Assembly: GCA_964542425.1 (NCBI GenBank)
Contig: CAZIUB010000099.1
Location: forward strand, 1-34,365
Origin: Dongia_A sp964542425
Lineage (GTDB): Bacteria; Pseudomonadota; Alphaproteobacteria; Dongiales; Dongiaceae
Length of the DNA stretch: 34,365 nt
Direction: 5' to 3'
Below, piece after piece: positions 1 to 7,563 of this stretch; position 1 is the first letter of the stretch, and the number at the start of each line of letters is the position of its first letter. The notes beneath the pieces were generated by a model. It was not told where the DNA came from. It made no database searches and saw nothing but the letters and a program-made list of their open reading frames with translations. A program made the translations under genes and the position numbers.

Positions 1-1061
1 TTCGAACCGATGTCGCCCCACCACGACAGCATCGAGCCGGTGCCGGCCAGGAATTGCTGGAAGCCGGTGGTGCCCGGATCGGCGTTGAGTTGGTCGGCCG
101 GTTCGCTCGGTAGCGCGTCGATCACGTCCTGGATGGCGCGCACCCAGGCTGGGTTGTTGATGCGCGGCTTCATGCTGTCGGCGTCGAACAGCCACGCCGG
201 ATCGTCCGGGTGCTTGGCGTACGCGGTCGCCCGGCTGCCCAGGAAATAGAACCCGAATCCGCCCCAGCCCTTGATCGGATCGAGATAGCCATAGGCGTCC
301 TGGCCGCCGATCTTCTTGCCCTTGAGGAACTTCGTGACCTCTTGCACCTTTTGCCAGGTCTTCGGCACGCCCCACTCGCCTTCGTGGCCTTCGGCCTTCC
401 AGGCGGCGGCGAGATCTGAATCCGAGAAGTAATCGGTGCGGTAGTTGAAATTGTGGCAATCGCCATCAATCGAGATGCGATAGGTCTTGCCGCCCCAGGT
501 GCCGACCGGCGCCTTCAGATAGCCGACATAATCGTCCATTTCGATCTGGGCCTTGACCCAATCCGGCATCTCGGAGGCCAGGCCCTTGCCGCAAACGTCG
601 CCCTCGAAGGGGGCGCCCATCTCGATGATGTCGAAATCGACGGTGCCGGTGGCGATGGCCTGCTGCAGGCGCGGATTGTAGTCGGCCTGGGCCAGATCGA
701 TCCAAGTGATCTTGGCGCCGGTATAGGCCTCCCACGGCTTCAGGAAGCCGCGGAACAGCAAATTGTGCAGGTTCTGGTTGTTGAGCCCCATGAAGCTCAA
801 CTCGACGCCCTTGAACTCGCCCTCCTTGACATTGGCCTTGGTGGGTTCGAGGGTCATCGCGCCCACCTTTTGCCAATCCGCGTCGGTCGGCGATCCCTTG
901 CCGACGCCCGGAACTTGCAGAAGGGCCGTGCGCAGATCGCCGGCGGCCCTGGCCTTGCTCGAAAAGCCGCCCAGCGCACCCGTGGCACCCAAAGCGGTGA
1001 CGGCCGCCGCGCCCTTCATCAGGCGGCGACGGCTCAGCAATTTGTATAGATCCAGCCTCAT
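1..1061 (-). CDS. ABC transporter extracellular solute-binding protein (family 1, sugar type), 3' end cut by window edge
   Basis: The reading frame stays open from the ATG at 1061 to the left edge, giving about 353 residues without a stop. The N-terminus carries a twin-arginine signal (SRRRLMKG) followed by an alanine/glycine-rich hydrophobic stretch ending near AGD, so export as a folded protein by Tat is likely. The mature part has features of CUT1-type sugar-binding proteins, for example an LLFRGFLKPWEAYTGAKI region and an LAQADYNPRLQQAIATG region. A good ribosome-binding site (GGGAG, 8 nt spacing) precedes the ATG. It follows the UgpC-type ATPase at 1303-2367 on the same strand, so it is probably the receptor of that importer, with the permeases beyond the left edge. 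The ligand is not evident; the neighbouring enzymes suggest a sugar or cyclitol. Confidence 0.9.
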   Translation of the reverse strand, partial: MRLDLYKLLSRRRLMKGAAAVTALGATGALGGFSSKARAAGDLRTALLQVPGVGKGSPTDADWQKVGAMTLEPTKANVKEGEFKGVELSFMGLNNQNLHNLLFRGFLKPWEAYTGAKITWIDLAQADYNPRLQQAIATGTVDFDIIEMGAPFEGDVCGKGLASEMPDWVKAQIEMDDYVGYLKAPVGTWGGKTYRISIDGDCHNFNYRTDYFSDSDLAAAWKAEGHEGEWGVPKTWQKVQEVTKFLKGKKIGGQDAYGYLDPIKGWGGFGFYFLGSRATAYAKHPDDPAWLFDADSMKPRINNPAWVRAIQDVIDALPSEPADQLNADPGTTGFQQFLAGTGSMLSWWGDIGS

Positions 1062-1148
1062 GGCAGTTTCTCCCAGATGTTATTTGTTGTGCCTGCACGG
1101 CCCTTCACTTCGCGGCTGACGGATCGGCCGGTGTCTGGAGCTGGCCGC

Positions 1149-1177
1149 GCAAGGCCCAATCGCGAGCAAGGCCCAAT
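1149..1177. repeat. Short direct repeat upstream of the binding-protein gene
   Basis: The 12-mer GCAAGGCCCAAT occurs twice with a 17-bp period (1149-1160 and 1166-1177), followed by similar CGCGA and TCGTGA tails. It lies in the 241-bp gap between the ATPase and binding-protein genes, downstream of the candidate promoter on the minus strand. It could be a regulator site or simple slippage; nothing decides between them. Confidence 0.4.
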
Positions 1178-1248
1178 TCGTGAGCGCGGCCAATTTCATG
1201 ATTCCGACCATCAGACGCAAAAATCCGTGCGGCGAAGGACGCGATCCC

Positions 1249-1276
1249 AGTATGCAACAGGGTCAACCATTGTCAA
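1249..1276 (-). promoter_or_regulatory. Candidate sigma-70-type promoter for the binding-protein gene
   Basis: On the minus strand a perfect TTGACA box (1271-1276) is separated by 16 nt from CATACT (1249-1254, four of six matches to TATAAT). It lies about 190 nt upstream of the binding-protein ATG and just after the ATPase stop codon. It would allow the abundant binding protein to be expressed separately from the ATPase. The call rests on sequence pattern only. Confidence 0.4.
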
Positions 1277-1302
1277 TGCGTCCAAGGCGCCGAATACCAG
1301 AC

Positions 1303-2367
1303 CTAGCCGATCCGCTTGCCGGTTTCGGCGTCGAACAGGTGGACGTTAGCCAAATCGGGCTCGATCGGCAGCATTTCGCCGGGCCGCGCCGAGATGCGCT
1401 CGCGAAAGACGCCCATGATCTTCTGGTTGCCAAGCTTGGCGAAGACCTGGGTTTCCGAACCGGTCGGCTCGATGACCGAGATTTCCACTTTCACCTGGCC
1501 GCCGCCGAGCGAGAAATGCTCGGGCCGGACGCCGTAGATGGCCGGGCGATCGTCCGCAAGGCCCGGCGCCTCGGCCAGCGGCAGGGCAATGCCGCCCTCG
1601 GTCAGGAACGAGGCCTTGCCGTTCCCGCGGATGGTTCCCGGGATCAGGTTCATGGCCGGCGAGCCGATGAACCCGGCCACGAACACATTCTCCGGTCGAT
1701 CGTAGAGCTCCAACGGCGAGCCGATTTGCTCGACGATCCCGTCATGCAACACAACGATGCGGTCGGCCATGGTCATCGCCTCGACCTGGTCGTGGGTGAC
1801 ATAGACCGTGGTCGTCTTCAGGCGCTGGTGCAGTTCCTTGATCTCGGCGCGCATCTGCACCCGAAGCTTGGCGTCCAGATTCGACAGCGGCTCGTCGAAC
1901 AGGAAGACGTCCGGGTCCCGCCCGATGGCCCGGCCCATTGCCGCGCGCTGGCGCTGACCGCCGGAAAGCTGGCGCGGGTATCGCGAGAGATAGGGAATCA
2001 TGTCCAGGATTTCGGCGGCGCGGCGCACGCGCGTCTCGATCTCGGCCTTGGGCGTCTTGCGCATCTGCAGCGAGAATCCCATGTTCTCGGCCACCGTCTT
2101 GTGCGGGTAGAGCGCGTAGTTCTGGAAAACCATCGCGATGTCGCGGTCCTTGGGCGGCAAATCGTTGACGATGCGATCGCCGATCCGGATGTCGCCCGAA
2201 GTGATCGGCTCCAATCCGGCGATCATGCGCAGGAGCGTCGATTTCCCGCAGCCCGACGGCCCGACCAGGGCCATGAACTCGCCATCGGCTATCCCGATGG
2301 AAACCCCATGAATGACCTCTTGTTCCCCATAGGCCTTGCGCACGCCGATGACGTCAACCGAGGCCAT
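1303..2367 (-). CDS. ABC transporter ATP-binding protein, UgpC/MalK family (CUT1 sugar importer)
   Basis: The protein has 354 residues, the usual length for MalK/UgpC-type ATPases. Walker A is GPSGCGKS at about residues 36-43, the Q-loop Gln is at 82, the signature LSGGQ at 134-138, Walker B FLFDEP at 155-160 and the switch His at 192. After these comes a C-terminal TOBE/OB regulatory domain. I chose the ATG at 2367 because the first residues (MASVDVIGVRKAYG) match the family start and a GGAG lies 7 nt upstream; a longer reading from 2439 adds an unlikely leader. It energises sugar uptake on the cytoplasmic side of the membrane. The binding-protein gene follows 241 bp downstream. Upstream, a doublet of palindromic elements separates it from the kinase gene. 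Confidence 0.93.
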   Translation of the reverse strand: MASVDVIGVRKAYGEQEVIHGVSIGIADGEFMALVGPSGCGKSTLLRMIAGLEPITSGDIRIGDRIVNDLPPKDRDIAMVFQNYALYPHKTVAENMGFSLQMRKTPKAEIETRVRRAAEILDMIPYLSRYPRQLSGGQRQRAAMGRAIGRDPDVFLFDEPLSNLDAKLRVQMRAEIKELHQRLKTTTVYVTHDQVEAMTMADRIVVLHDGIVEQIGSPLELYDRPENVFVAGFIGSPAMNLIPGTIRGNGKASFLTEGGIALPLAEAPGLADDRPAIYGVRPEHFSLGGGQVKVEISVIEPTGSETQVFAKLGNQKIMGVFRERISARPGEMLPIEPDLANVHLFDAETGKRIG

Positions 2368-2442
2368 GCCCTTGCTCCATCCCCCGTTTCGAAAATCCCC
2401 GATCTTCATTCCGATCGCGGGTCTTGTGGATACCGGCAATCT

Positions 2443-2518
2443 CTAGTGTCCCGATTCTGAAATTCGCCAGATCACCGGGCGATACCCCGAGCGAATTTCA
2501 GAATCGACAGGACACTAG
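2443..2518. repeat. Palindromic intergenic element 1 (CTAGTGTCC...GGACACTAG)
   Basis: This 76-bp near-perfect palindrome has outer arms CTAGTGTCC (2443-2451) and GGACACTAG (2510-2518), and inner 16-bp arms CGATTCTGAAATTCGC (2452-2467) and GCGAATTTCAGAATCG (2491-2506). Only a 3-nt bulge and a 23-nt loop interrupt it. Aligned to the reverse complement of element 2 it shares the ends, the 13-mer TTCGCCAGATCAC and the 8-mer CGAGCGAA, so the two are copies of one family in opposite orientation. It could form an RNA hairpin or a DNA cruciform. It resembles REP/BIME or MITE-like elements; no transposase is nearby. Confidence 0.85.
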
Positions 2519-2531
2519 CAACTTATCGAGT

Positions 2532-2612
2532 CTAGTGTCGTATTCGGTTTTGCAAGTTCGCTCGGCGCTCCTGGGCGCGTGATCTGGCGAACTTTAAAAG
2601 CCACGACACTAG
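2532..2612. repeat. Palindromic intergenic element 2 (CTAGTGTCG...CGACACTAG)
   Basis: This 81-bp palindrome has outer 9-bp arms (2532-2540 and 2604-2612) and an inner AAGTTCGC/GCGAACTT stem. Its reverse complement aligns with element 1 across the ends and the internal 13-mer TTCGCCAGATCAC, while the stem flanks differ on both sides and still pair. Its terminal CTAG (2609-2612) overlaps the TAG stop codon of the PfkB kinase gene. Confidence 0.82.
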
Positions 2613-3526
2613 GGGTTGGCGCGACAGCGGGCAAGCACCTCTTGCGCGTCGATCAGAGCTTGCCTTTCGGCCGGCGCGGCCACGAACAGGCCAGCGGCCA
2701 CACAGGCAAAATCGCAGGAAGCGGCCAGCGAATCGCCGACCGCCACGCGCGCCGCCAAGGCGCCGCAGAAACAATCGCCGGCGCCGTGGCTGGATATCGC
2801 GCTCACCGGCAGCGCCGGCATCCGCACCGGACCTTTGTCATTCCCAAACCACACAAGACCCTCGCGACCCAAGGTCACGATGATCCAGGGCGCCAATCGC
2901 TTCAGTTTGCCGACCGCGGCTTCGGCGTCATCGGGCGTCTTGACCGTCGAACCGGACAGCATGGAGGCCTCGACGCGGTTGACCACCAATATGTCGATAA
3001 GGCCTGTAAGATGGGGATTCCACGCCCGCCCCGGCGCGGCGTTCAAGACGATCTGCCCGCCGTGCCCGCGCGCGGCCTTGGCCGCAACTTCGTTCACCTC
3101 GTCCGTCAATTCATTTTGCAGGAGCAAAACGCGGCTATGCCAGAGCGATGGCCAAGCTTCGGCGATGGCATGAGGGTCCAAAGCGAGATTGGCGCCGGAA
3201 ACGATGACCGCACCGTACTCGCCGTTTGGATCAAGGATCGCGACGCTCATCCCGCTGCTGGAAGTGGATACGATCTCGACGTGGCCCTCGTCGATGCCGG
3301 CCGATTTCAGGTTCTTGCGCAATCGCCGGCCGAAATCATCGTCACCGACGCACCCGCCCATGGAAGTGCGCGCTCCGAACTGGGCGGCGGCAACGGCCTG
3401 ATTGCCGCCCTTGCCGCCACATTTGTAGGCCCAGGCCGAGCCGACCAGTGTTTCATCGAGGCTCGGCAGGCGCGGCGCCTGGACCACGATGTCAAGATGA
3501 AGGCTGCCGATGACGGAAACGTCCAT
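2609..3526 (-). CDS. PfkB-family carbohydrate kinase (ribokinase-like)
   Basis: The protein has 305 residues, typical of ribokinase-like sugar kinases. The N-terminal glycine motif CGGKGGNQAVAAAQFG (about residues 36-51) matches PfkB signature 1. The anion-hole and catalytic-base motif GAGDCF lies at 248-253, with Asp251 as base; the usual DTxGAGD start is replaced by ISSHGAGD. The start ATG at 3526 overlaps the stop of the upstream isomerase gene (TGATG), so the two are translationally coupled. The gene probably phosphorylates the sugar or sugar derivative produced by that isomerase. Its TAG stop codon lies inside the terminal CTAG of palindromic element 2. The exact substrate is unknown. 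Confidence 0.88.
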   Translation of the reverse strand: MDVSVIGSLHLDIVVQAPRLPSLDETLVGSAWAYKCGGKGGNQAVAAAQFGARTSMGGCVGDDDFGRRLRKNLKSAGIDEGHVEIVSTSSSGMSVAILDPNGEYGAVIVSGANLALDPHAIAEAWPSLWHSRVLLLQNELTDEVNEVAAKAARGHGGQIVLNAAPGRAWNPHLTGLIDILVVNRVEASMLSGSTVKTPDDAEAAVGKLKRLAPWIIVTLGREGLVWFGNDKGPVRMPALPVSAISSHGAGDCFCGALAARVAVGDSLAASCDFACVAAGLFVAAPAERQALIDAQEVLARCRANP

Positions 3527-4524
3527 CAAATGGCGCCGAACAGCGCTGATTGCAGGAGTCGCTGGCTGGCGACGGCATCCTGGCGCGAGATCGCGGCGGC
3601 AAGTTCGGCATTGTCGCGCAGCCTGGCGATCAGGCGAAACAAGCCTTCGGCCATCGCGATATTGGCGGAGCATTCCGATACGGGATCGAGCCCCATGGCG
3701 TCGGGGAAGGTATCGAAATAGATCGCCCTTTCGTATCCGATCTTGTCCAGCGTGAACAGCAGCTCAAGCGTTTGCGCAAGGTGCACGCTGCCCACGATCA
3801 GCCCGTCGTCCCGCTTTCCATACGCATCGTTAAGATGGATGCCGAGCAGCCGGCTCTTGCGGTGGACCAGGCTCGCGGAAAAGCCGGGCATTTCGTTGGC
3901 ATACAACATGTGCGCGAAATCGAGCGTCGCGCCAAGATTGGGCGCGCCCACTTCCTCGATCATCAGCAGGGTCGTGGCGACGTTCGGCAGCAGGCTGAAG
4001 GCGCGCGGCTCGTTCGGCTTGTACTCGATGGCGATATCGATGCCGGGATTGTGCGCCGCCAGGCTTGACAAGGCCTCGGCGGTCTGGTCCCACAGCAAAA
4101 GGTAGTCGACCTGGAACGGGTAATCGAACCCGTCCTGGCCGAGCCACAGCGTCATGAGACTGCCGCCCGATTCAGCGAGCGTGTCAAGACCGCGTTTGGT
4201 CAGCTCCAGTGCCTTTCGCCGCCAGGCCGGATCGGGATGTGTCAGGGCACCCATCTTGAAGCCCGGATCGGAATAATAACGCATGGCAAATCCATTGAGA
4301 CCGAGGCCGAGGTCGCCCAGGCGCTGCCTGAGTTCGGCCGGCGAGGTGAATTCCAGATGATCCGGGAAATTGAGATCGACCGCACTCAAGCCGGGGACGC
4401 CGGCAGCCCGCTCCAGCAGGTCGAGCGAGGTGATGCGGTTGCGCCCGGGCCAGATTTCGGCGGCATTCACCTTGAACGCGTTCAAACGCGTGGCATAGGG
4501 GAGCCGGGTCTTGATTTTGGTCAT
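3526..4524 (-). CDS. Xylose-isomerase-like TIM-barrel sugar isomerase/epimerase
   Basis: The protein has 332 residues and xylose-isomerase-like (AP endonuclease 2) TIM-barrel features: LWLGQDGFDYP at about 127-136, IAIEYKPNEPRA with Glu167, LDFAHML with Asp202 and His205, and IHLNDAYG with His230. These are the places where this superfamily binds its divalent metals, and the WLGQDG and EYKPNEP strings recall sugar ketol-isomerases such as xylose and L-rhamnose isomerases. I chose the ATG at 4524 because AGAGG lies 6 nt upstream; an upstream GTG at 4563 lacks such a site. It begins the minus-strand sugar operon, coupled to the PfkB kinase. Substrate specificity cannot be read from the sequence. 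Confidence 0.85.
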   Translation of the reverse strand: MTKIKTRLPYATRLNAFKVNAAEIWPGRNRITSLDLLERAAGVPGLSAVDLNFPDHLEFTSPAELRQRLGDLGLGLNGFAMRYYSDPGFKMGALTHPDPAWRRKALELTKRGLDTLAESGGSLMTLWLGQDGFDYPFQVDYLLLWDQTAEALSSLAAHNPGIDIAIEYKPNEPRAFSLLPNVATTLLMIEEVGAPNLGATLDFAHMLYANEMPGFSASLVHRKSRLLGIHLNDAYGKRDDGLIVGSVHLAQTLELLFTLDKIGYERAIYFDTFPDAMGLDPVSECSANIAMAEGLFRLIARLRDNAELAAAISRQDAVASQRLLQSALFGAI

Positions 4525-4705
4525 TTTCGGCCTCTGGTATTGCGCTTCGGGACGAAAGTTCACGCGCTACGCCAGGGGCGTCAAGTAAAAGTTGCCGGTC
4601 GCGAACCGAACTTGTCAAGCCGCCCGCGTTTCATGCGATAGTCCAGGCTTCCAACGCGCCAGCCCTAGGTTCCGGGCGGCTCTCGGCCGCCTCAGGAGTT
4701 CAAAC
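4525..4705. promoter_or_regulatory. Divergent promoter region between the two sugar-catabolism operons
   Basis: This 181-bp gap separates the minus-strand isomerase start from the plus-strand creatininase-family start, so promoters for both directions must lie here or in the flanking genes. It contains the 9-bp near-palindrome CTTGTCAAG around 4609-4617, which reads TTGACA on the minus strand, but I found no convincing -10 box at the right distance. Another TTGAC occurs nearby on the minus strand. No regulator gene is adjacent. Confidence 0.4.
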
Positions 4706-5467
4706 ATGCGCTATGAGCTAATGTTGCCTCACCAGATCCGCAAGGCGATCAAGGAAAACTTGCCGGTAGCCCTGCCGCTTGGGGTTCTGGAATATCATGG
4801 CGAGCATCTGGCCGTCGGCATGGACACCCTGGCCGTGGCGCGGATTCTGGATATCCTCGACGCCGAGGCCAATCTTGTCATCTTGCCGCCCTTTTACTAT
4901 GGCGCCAGCAGCCACGCGGTCGAGCCGCCCGAGGGCAATGGATCGATCCATGTCGGTGCCGACAAACTGTTTCCCCTCGCCCAGGACATGTTCATGGGAT
5001 TGCTGCGCGTCGGCTTCAGGAACATTCACTTCATCATCCATCACCAGACCGAGAACTTCGCCGTCGGAATGCCGACCGATCTGGCTTTCAAGTTCGCGGC
5101 CCGCCAGGCCATCTTCGCGTTCCTCGAGAAAGAACGCGGCGAGGGCTGGTGGGGCGACGCCAAAATGGCCGATTACTACGCCAAGCAGGCGGGCGGCGAG
5201 GACCCGTTCAATTGGATCAAGGGCCATCCGTTGATGACGCCGGAGATCACCCGGCAATTTCCGTTCGACCATGCGGCCAAGGGCGAAACCTCCCTGATGA
5301 TGGCCCTGTGTCCCGAAGGTGTCGACATGAAGCGCCTCTCGGCCAAGAAGTGGTACACGCGGAGCGCCAAAGAAGCGTCCAGGAATCTCGGCGAAAAGGG
5401 CCGTGATCTGGTGCTCGCCCACTTGCGCCAGGTGCTGGGCCTCAATCGGAAGAAGAGAGCTCGTTAG
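4706..5467 (+). CDS. Creatininase-family metal-dependent amidohydrolase
   Basis: The 253-residue product has the creatininase-family N-terminal motif PLGVLEYHGEHLAVGMD (about 24-40), with Glu29, His31 and Asp40 at metal-ligand positions. It also has the HHQTEN segment at about 112-117, where the family usually has GHGGN, and the later AAKGETS, where it has AGExETS. Creatininase-family enzymes open cyclic amides (creatinine), act on formamidopyrimidines, or cleave cyclic ketones of inositol derivatives; I cannot choose from sequence. The ATG at 4706 has AGGAG 7 nt upstream. Its place at the head of a sugar operon argues for a sugar or cyclitol substrate rather than creatinine. The altered HHQTEN motif also argues against a standard creatininase. 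Confidence 0.85.
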   Translation: MRYELMLPHQIRKAIKENLPVALPLGVLEYHGEHLAVGMDTLAVARILDILDAEANLVILPPFYYGASSHAVEPPEGNGSIHVGADKLFPLAQDMFMGLLRVGFRNIHFIIHHQTENFAVGMPTDLAFKFAARQAIFAFLEKERGEGWWGDAKMADYYAKQAGGEDPFNWIKGHPLMTPEITRQFPFDHAAKGETSLMMALCPEGVDMKRLSAKKWYTRSAKEASRNLGEKGRDLVLAHLRQVLGLNRKKRAR

Positions 5468-5494
5468 AAACTCCGCTCATCACCCAACCGTGCC

Positions 5495-5557
5495 GCATCG
5501 CCCGTGGGGGCTTAGTGGATTGCGCAAGATCGACCCGGTCTCGCCCGCGGGCGATGC
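5495..5557. repeat. Inverted repeat in the 214-bp gap before the aldo/keto reductase gene
   Basis: GCATCGCCCG (5495-5504) and CGGGCGATGC (5548-5557) form perfect 10-bp arms. The right arm also lies in a 14-bp perfect palindrome, TCGCCCGCGGGCGA (5541-5554). It could be an operator or an mRNA hairpin between the creatininase-like and reductase genes. There is no T-tract, so a classical terminator is unlikely. The rest of the gap holds no convincing gene. Confidence 0.45.
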
Positions 5558-5681
5558 GAAACAAGGCGCGGTTTGACACGAGGCAACGGGTCGGGAGCGC
5601 ATGAGCAAAGGGCCGATGGGCAATGCGGCTTGTCTGGCGGCTTGATCTTTGCGACGATGTCCGAACCAGGGGCGGGAGGCG

Positions 5682-6707
5682 ATGGTGAGGCGCAGAAAAT
5701 TCAAGACGAAACTGGGCGCCGCGCTCGACTTCACGATTCTGGGCTTCGGCGGCGCTCCCCTGGGCAATCTCTATCACCCGATAGCCGAGAAGACGGTGCA
5801 GGATACGCTCGATCATGCCTGGCGCGCCGGCATCCGCTATTTCGACACCGCGCCGCTCTATGGCTTCGGCCTTTCCGAGACCCGCCTCAATCACTTTCTG
5901 CGCGGCAAGAAGCGGGACGATTATGTTCTCTCGACCAAGGTAGGACGCCGGCTGGCGGCCTGTGCGCCGGCCGAACGCGACGGTAAGGGCAAGTTCTTTG
6001 CAACGCCCTCGCGCAAGGAAATCTACGATTACGGCCATGACGGGGTGATGCGCTCGTTCGAGGATTCCCTGGAACGTCTTGGCCTCGATCGCATCGACAT
6101 CCTGTTCGTTCACGACATCGACGTCGCCAATCATGGCTCGGAACTCCTCCGCGACGCTAGAGTGAAGGAATTCATGGCGGGTGGCTTTCGCGCCTTGACG
6201 CGCCTTAGGGAAGAAAGGGTCGTCAAGGCGATCGGCGCTGGCGTCAATGAATGGCAGGTGTGCGAAATATTGGCCAACAAGGGCGTTTTCGACCTGTTCC
6301 TTCTGGCCGGACGCTATACGCTTCTCGAACAGGAAGCGTTGAACAGTTTCCTGCCCCTGTGCGAGAAGCACAAGATCGGCATCGTCATCGGCGGCCCGTA
6401 CAATTCCGGCGTTCTGGCGCAGGGACCCAAGCCGGGCGCCACCTACAATTACAACAAGGCGCCACGCAGGATTCTCGAGCGGGTGAAGAAGCTTGAGGCG
6501 GTCTGCCGTGCCCATGGAATCCGGCTGCCCGAGGCGGCGCTGCAATTTCCGCTCCATCACCCGCAAGTCGTGTCGGTCATTCCCGGTGCCGCGGCGCCAA
6601 AGGAAATGGCGGCCAATATCAAGTTTCTGAAGCGAAGAATACCAAAGGCGCTGTGGCAGGATCTGAAATCGCGCGGCCTTGTGGATTCCCGGGCACCGAC
6701 ACCATAG
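5682..6707 (+). CDS. Aldo/keto reductase, D-threo-aldose 1-dehydrogenase (L-fucose dehydrogenase) type
   Basis: The 341-residue product has the AKR catalytic tetrad: Asp55 and Tyr60 in FDTAPLYGFGLSE, Lys86 in STKVG and His144 in FVHDID. The DYGHDGVMRSFEDSLERLGLDRIDI segment region (about 116-140) is characteristic of the L-fucose/D-threo-aldose 1-dehydrogenase and pyridoxal 4-dehydrogenase group. These NAD(P)-dependent cytoplasmic enzymes oxidise an aldose to its lactone. I prefer the ATG at 5682; a GGGAGG sits only 2 nt upstream of it, so the in-frame GTG at 5685 is a possible alternative. The lactonase-like gene follows after 8 nt, which fits consecutive steps of an oxidative aldose pathway. 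Confidence 0.88.
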   Translation: MVRRRKFKTKLGAALDFTILGFGGAPLGNLYHPIAEKTVQDTLDHAWRAGIRYFDTAPLYGFGLSETRLNHFLRGKKRDDYVLSTKVGRRLAACAPAERDGKGKFFATPSRKEIYDYGHDGVMRSFEDSLERLGLDRIDILFVHDIDVANHGSELLRDARVKEFMAGGFRALTRLREERVVKAIGAGVNEWQVCEILANKGVFDLFLLAGRYTLLEQEALNSFLPLCEKHKIGIVIGGPYNSGVLAQGPKPGATYNYNKAPRRILERVKKLEAVCRAHGIRLPEAALQFPLHHPQVVSVIPGAAAPKEMAANIKFLKRRIPKALWQDLKSRGLVDSRAPTP

Positions 6708-6715
6708 GACCGGCC

Positions 6716-7537
6716 ATGCGGATCGATTCGCATTTTCATCTTTGGAACCTTGCCCGCGGCGATTACCACTGGATGGCCGGTTCCGATTCCCTGGCGCCGA
6801 TCCGCCGCGATTATTCGTGCCAGGATGCCCAGGTTCATTTCGGCAAGCACCGGATCGATCGAGCAATCCTGGTTCAGGCGGCGGCGACGATCGCCGAAAC
6901 CCACTACATGCTTGGCCTTGCCGATGCCAGCGACGTAATAGCGAAGGTCGTCGGCTGGGTCGATTTCGAGGATCGCGGCCAGGCCAAGATTCTAGAAAAT
7001 CTGGCGCGGCACGCGAAGTTTTCCGGAATCCGGCCGATGATCCAGGACATCGCGGACGTCGATTGGATGCTGCGGCCCGATATCCAATGGGCCTACGCAA
7101 CCTGCGTCGATCTCGATCTCAGCTTCGACGCGCTGGGTTTCCCGCGCCATCTGGAGAATTTCCTGCGCGTTATCGATCGCTATCCGAGATTGCGGGTGGT
7201 CGTGGATCATTGCATGAAGCCGGCGATCCGCGACCGGGCCTTCGCGCCCTGGGCGGAGGGCATTTCGAAAATCGCGGGCGATACCGGCGCCTACTGCAAG
7301 CTGTCGGGCCTCGTGACCGAGGCGGAAAAGGACGCCAGCGTGGAGGCGATCGCGCCCTATGCCCGGCATGTCATCGAAAGCTTTGGCGCCGAGCGTGTGA
7401 TGTTCGGCTCCGACTGGCCGGTGGTGACCCTTGCCGCCAGCTACGATCGCTGGATCGGCATGGCCGAAGGCTTTGTCCCGCTCGCGGATCGGGACGCCGT
7501 CTTCGGCAGGACGGCTTCGCGATTCTATCGGATTTGA
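6716..7537 (+). CDS. Amidohydrolase-family sugar lactonase (L-fuconolactonase / L-rhamnonolactonase type)
   Basis: The protein has 273 residues, typical of the amidohydrolase-2 family. It begins MRIDSHFHLW with the metal-binding His6-x-His8, and has VVVDHCMKP (His165) and MFGSDWPV (Asp233), the usual metal or catalytic positions. Members near aldose dehydrogenases hydrolyse sugar 1,5- or 1,4-lactones to aldonates. The start at 6716 lies 8 nt after the reductase stop, with AGGAC upstream. Function as the lactonase for the product of the preceding reductase is inferred from context; other carboxylate-lactone substrates remain possible. Confidence 0.87.
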   Translation: MRIDSHFHLWNLARGDYHWMAGSDSLAPIRRDYSCQDAQVHFGKHRIDRAILVQAAATIAETHYMLGLADASDVIAKVVGWVDFEDRGQAKILENLARHAKFSGIRPMIQDIADVDWMLRPDIQWAYATCVDLDLSFDALGFPRHLENFLRVIDRYPRLRVVVDHCMKPAIRDRAFAPWAEGISKIAGDTGAYCKLSGLVTEAEKDASVEAIAPYARHVIESFGAERVMFGSDWPVVTLAASYDRWIGMAEGFVPLADRDAVFGRTASRFYRI

Positions 7538-7563
7538 AACCTGGCCCCTAATCGGAGAGCGTC

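Noticed and set aside
466..1098. A 210-codon minus-strand frame covering the start of the left binding-protein gene.
   Set aside because: It is in a different frame from the Tat-signal binding protein starting at 1061, and its translation is Gly/Arg/Gln-rich without motifs.
5442..7100. A 552-codon minus-strand frame opposite the aldo/keto reductase and lactonase genes.
   Set aside because: The plus-strand genes have complete catalytic motifs; the antisense translation has none and crosses an intergenic gap.
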